In this document: positions 4,935-7,163 of the stretch, one piece after another
Position numbering within the stretch: position 1 is the stretch's first letter
How the letters are laid out: each line of letters begins with the position of its first letter
Assembly (NCBI GenBank): GCA_003554375.1
Contig: PWGF01000001.1
Location: forward strand, 1 to 7,163
DNA length: 7,163 nucleotides
Source: Spirochaetaceae bacterium
Lineage (GTDB): Bacteria; Spirochaetota; Spirochaetia; DSM-27196; SKKC01
Reading direction: 5' to 3'
The notes under the pieces: model-generated
The model's database searches: none
What the model was told of the DNA's origin: nothing
The model's input: the letters and a program-made list of their open reading frames with translations, nothing else
Program-made: the position numbers and the translations under genes

Positions 4935-6908
4935 CTACAGCAAGTTCTCCATGATGTAGTCGCGCCGCTGGGGAGTGTTCTTGCCCATGTAGAAGTTCAA
5001 GGTATCCTGTACCTCCTTGAGACTCTTGAGGGTAACCTTGACCAGCCGCATGTTCTCGCCAATGAAAAATCCGAACTCCTTCGGGCTGATCTCTCCCAAA
5101 CCCTTGAACCGCGTTACTTCCGGGTTGGAGATCTCCTTTACCGCCTGGTCACGCTCTTTGATCGAGTAGCAGTAACGTGTCTCCTTCTTGTTGCGTACGC
5201 GGAATATCGGAGTCTCCAGGATGTAGACATGTCCGCGGACTACCAGCTCCTCGAAATAGTTCAAGAAGAACGTCAGGAGCAAGTTCCGAATGTGAAACCC
5301 GTCATGGTCCGCATCCGTTGCGATGACTACTCGCGAATAGCGCAGGTTCTCCACGTCGTTCTCGATCCCAAGCGCCATCATCATATTGTAGAGCTCTTCG
5401 TTCTTGTAGAGCTCGCTCTGCTTCTTGCCGAAGACGTTCTGCGGCTTACCACGGAGACTGAAGATGGCCTGGGTATATGGATCACGGGAGCTCACCATCG
5501 AGCCGGAAGCACTCTGCCCCTCCGTGATGAAGATGGTAGACTCCTCTCCCTTCAGGCCGTCTCCCAAGTGATACTTACAGTCCTTCAAGTTCGGGATCTT
5601 GAGCGCGATCTTCCGTGCCTTCTCCTTGGCCTCTTTCTTGACCGCATTGAGCTCCTTCCGGAGCTTCTCGTTCGATGCGATCTTCTCTCCGAGACGTTTG
5701 GCTACGCCGTTCCGGCGATGGAGGAAGTCCACAACCGCGCTCCGAACTTCCGAAACGATCCAGCTGCGTATTTCGGTGTTCCCCAGCTTGTTCTTGGTCT
5801 GGCTCTCGAAGACCGGATTCGTCAGCTTCACCGAGATAGCTCCCGCGATCCCCTCACGGACGTCCTGGCCCGAGTAGTTGCGCTTGAAAAACTCGTTGAC
5901 GCCCTTGAGGATACCTTCCCGGAACGCCGAGAGATGGGTTCCGCCATCACTGGTGTACTGACCGTTGACGAAACTGAAATACGTCTCTCCGTAGTTCTCC
6001 GTATGCGTGAAACTGAACTCCAGATGTTCCCCGCGATAGTGCCCGATCTCATAGAGACCGCTGTCCTGCACCTCCGCCGAGAGCAGGTCATAGAGGCCGT
6101 TTTTGCTCCTGAACACGCGCCCGTTGAGAGAGAGCTCAAGCCCGCTGTTGAGATAGGCGTAGTTCCATAGACGCTCTTCGATGAACTCCTCATTGAAGGC
6201 GAACTCGTCAAAGATCTCCGAATCCGGTTGGAACTCAACGTAGGTTCCGTTCTTCTGTTTGCCGGCGTTACCGCTCTTCTGCTCCAGAAGCTTTCCGCGG
6301 CTAAAAACGGCCTCCGTGTACCTGCCCTCCCGGATAGCTACGACGCGAAAGTGCTCCGATAAGGCGTTTACGGCTTTGGTGCCTACCCCATTCAAGCCGA
6401 CGCTGAACCGGAACACCTCGTCGTTGTACTTAGCGCCTGTGTTGATGACGCTCACGCACTCCACGACCTTCCCAAGCGGAATACCCCGGCCGTAGTCACG
6501 AACCTTGACCCGGCTTCCTTCCAGCTTGACGTCGACCCGGTTGCCGTAGCCCATGATGTACTCGTCTACGGCGTTGTCGATGACCTCTTTGAGCAGAACG
6601 TAGATCCCGTCGTCCCCGTTGGAGCCGTCTCCAAGACGGCCGATGTACATCCCGGTACGCAACCGGATATGCTCGAGACTGCTGAGCGTCTTGATCTTGC
6701 TCTCGTCGTACGCAACATTGTCGCCGTTTCGGCCCGCAGGGCGAGCGCCGCCTCCGCCTTTCGGAGCCTGTCGCGCGGCACGTTTCGTCTTCGAGCTCCG
6801 GGCAGAGCGCTGATCGCTACTCTGCGCGTCCTTAGTCCGTGGTTGACTCTCTCCCGTCGAGGTCGTGGGGCGTTTTCCGCGTTGATTGGTTGCCTGCTTC
6901 TGAGCCAT
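4935..6908 (-). CDS. parE: Type IIA topoisomerase subunit B (topoisomerase IV-type, ParE-like)
   Basis: A 657-residue ATPase subunit that powers strand passage by the ParC-type partner. Domains in order: a basic, low-complexity tail (1-62, 15 Arg/Lys against 3 acidic); GHKL ATPase with GMYIG (86-90), KEVIDNAVDE (107-116; Glu108 the general base, Asn112 the Mg ligand), DYGRGIP (138-144) and SVGLNGVGTKAVNALS (169-184); transducer with QTKNKLGN (370-377), whose lysine contacts ATP phosphate; TOPRIM with EGQSASGS (Glu463) and TDADHDG (Asp532, Asp534, Asp536); and the tail RFKGLGEISP. The usual Asp after EG is Gln465. GLNGVG and the compact TOPRIM place it with spirochaete/Bacteroidetes-type ParE rather than proteobacterial GyrB. 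I chose the ATG at 6908, preceded by GGGGGAG with only a two-base gap. A TTG at 6947 would add 13 residues but has no SD. Likely co-transcribed with parC, 114 bases downstream in the same frame. Confidence 0.94.
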   Translation of the reverse strand: MAQKQATNQRGKRPTTSTGESQPRTKDAQSSDQRSARSSKTKRAARQAPKGGGGARPAGRNGDNVAYDESKIKTLSSLEHIRLRTGMYIGRLGDGSNGDDGIYVLLKEVIDNAVDEYIMGYGNRVDVKLEGSRVKVRDYGRGIPLGKVVECVSVINTGAKYNDEVFRFSVGLNGVGTKAVNALSEHFRVVAIREGRYTEAVFSRGKLLEQKSGNAGKQKNGTYVEFQPDSEIFDEFAFNEEFIEERLWNYAYLNSGLELSLNGRVFRSKNGLYDLLSAEVQDSGLYEIGHYRGEHLEFSFTHTENYGETYFSFVNGQYTSDGGTHLSAFREGILKGVNEFFKRNYSGQDVREGIAGAISVKLTNPVFESQTKNKLGNTEIRSWIVSEVRSAVVDFLHRRNGVAKRLGEKIASNEKLRKELNAVKKEAKEKARKIALKIPNLKDCKYHLGDGLKGEESTIFITEGQSASGSMVSSRDPYTQAIFSLRGKPQNVFGKKQSELYKNEELYNMMMALGIENDVENLRYSRVVIATDADHDGFHIRNLLLTFFLNYFEELVVRGHVYILETPIFRVRNKKETRYCYSIKERDQAVKEISNPEVTRFKGLGEISPKEFGFFIGENMRLVKVTLKSLKEVQDTLNFYMGKNTPQRRDYIMENLL

Positions 6909-6910
6909 AG

Positions 6911-6917
6911 CTCCCCC
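6911..6917 (-). promoter_or_regulatory. Unusually close ribosome binding site of parE
   Basis: GGGGGAG on the minus strand ends two bases before the ATG at 6908. The spacing is shorter than usual, so initiation may be inefficient. The alternative TTG at 6947 has nothing better, so ATG remains preferred. Confidence 0.5.
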
Positions 6918-6943
6918 AAACCTTCTGTTCTGAGCAATCGAAG

Positions 6944-7060
6944 CCAAGCTATAATGGGAGCCTGTTGTCGGAAGAAGTGACGACTACCGTAGCTGCTCCC
7001 CTCCCAGCTTTGACGTGCCCAGTATAACAGATCTGCGGCAACTGCCAAGATATAGCTTGG
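6944..7060. repeat. 10-bp inverted repeat flanking the parE transcription start
   Basis: CCAAGCTATA at 6944-6953 recurs inverted as TATAGCTTGG at 7051-7060, a perfect match with 97 bases between. The outer copy is part of a near-palindrome, CCAAGATATAGCTTGG (7045-7060, 14 of 16 positions symmetric), that overlaps the -35 box. The inner copy lies in the leader about 60 bases after the predicted start. Two operator sites for a repressor, or a long-range stem, are possible readings. Confidence 0.4.
7021..7048 (-). promoter_or_regulatory. Promoter of the parE-parC operon
   Basis: On the minus strand TTGGCA (7043-7048) and TATACT (7021-7026) are separated by 16 bases; each matches the sigma-70 consensus at five of six positions. 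The TGT just before the -10 gives an extended -10 element. Transcription should begin near 7014, leaving a leader of about 105 bases before the ATG at 6908. This is the best promoter in the window. Confidence 0.72.
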
Positions 7061-7163
7061 GACGAACGGCGCCGGCAGCGCCCATGGGGACCCTCACGCC
7101 ACACATACCACCGGAGCTCCGCCCCCGTGGCTGTGGCTCGATAGATCCAACGTTCTCAGCGGG
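7061..7163. other. Upstream edge region, no gene assigned
   Basis: GC-rich sequence with a short hairpin (GGCGC/GCGCC around 7068-7083) and a perfect 10-bp palindrome CGGAGCTCCG at 7112-7121. A frame open to the right edge begins with ATG at 7084 on plus, and one minus frame is also open, but neither resembles a known protein. It may hold the end or control region of a neighbour outside the window. Confidence 0.3.

Noticed and set aside
5229..6170. 313-codon open frame on the plus strand
   Set aside because: Antisense to the well-conserved parE; composition is that of a codon-bias shadow.
6909..6947. TTG start at 6947 for parE
   Set aside because: No SD precedes it; the ATG at 6908 has at least GGGGGAG next to it.

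Overview
The window looks like an ordinary stretch of bacterial chromosome, GC-rich (by eye in the high fifties percent). No phage, IS, CRISPR, tRNA or rRNA signal was seen. It carries five protein genes: a quinolinate synthase (nadA, cut by the left edge), a hyperacidic lipoprotein, a single-domain bacteriohemerythrin, and a type IIA topoisomerase pair (parE then parC, minus strand). The topoisomerase proteins look most like the topoisomerase IV-type pairs of spirochaetes and, for the B subunit, Bacteroidetes. Features behind this are the GLNGVG motif, the ITEGxSASGS TOPRIM start, the HPHGDASI breakage motif and no GyrA box. A free-living spirochaete is my best guess, made from remembered family resemblance and not from a search.

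Layout, left to right: nadA on minus (1-946, C-terminus outside the window); a 399-base divergent intergenic region; the lipoprotein gene on plus (1346-1987); a 232-base convergent intergenic region with a strong GC-rich stem-loop; hemerythrin on minus (2220-2657) with its own SD and a plausible promoter; a candidate weak terminator behind parC; parC (2847-4820) and parE (4935-6908) on minus as one likely operon in the order parE-parC; and a parE leader with a near-consensus extended -10 promoter at 7021-7048.

How the genes work together: ParE (ATPase/TOPRIM) and ParC (DNA breakage/reunion) should form an A2B2 enzyme that decatenates or relaxes DNA. The other three genes are functionally unrelated neighbours. 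NadA is an oxygen-labile Fe-S enzyme of NAD synthesis and hemerythrin is a di-iron oxygen binder. Both would suit a cell that must handle variable oxygen, but that link is inference.

I found no clear new multi-gene system. The points most worth a second look are: the extreme acidity of the lipoprotein (66 Asp/Glu against 4 Arg/Lys in 190 mature residues); loss of all three classic quinolone-contact residues across ParC and ParE; a basic disordered N-terminal tail on ParE and a basic C-terminal tail on ParC; an in-frame ENLL-stop repeat just after the parE stop codon; and a perfect 10-bp inverted repeat flanking the parE promoter start region.
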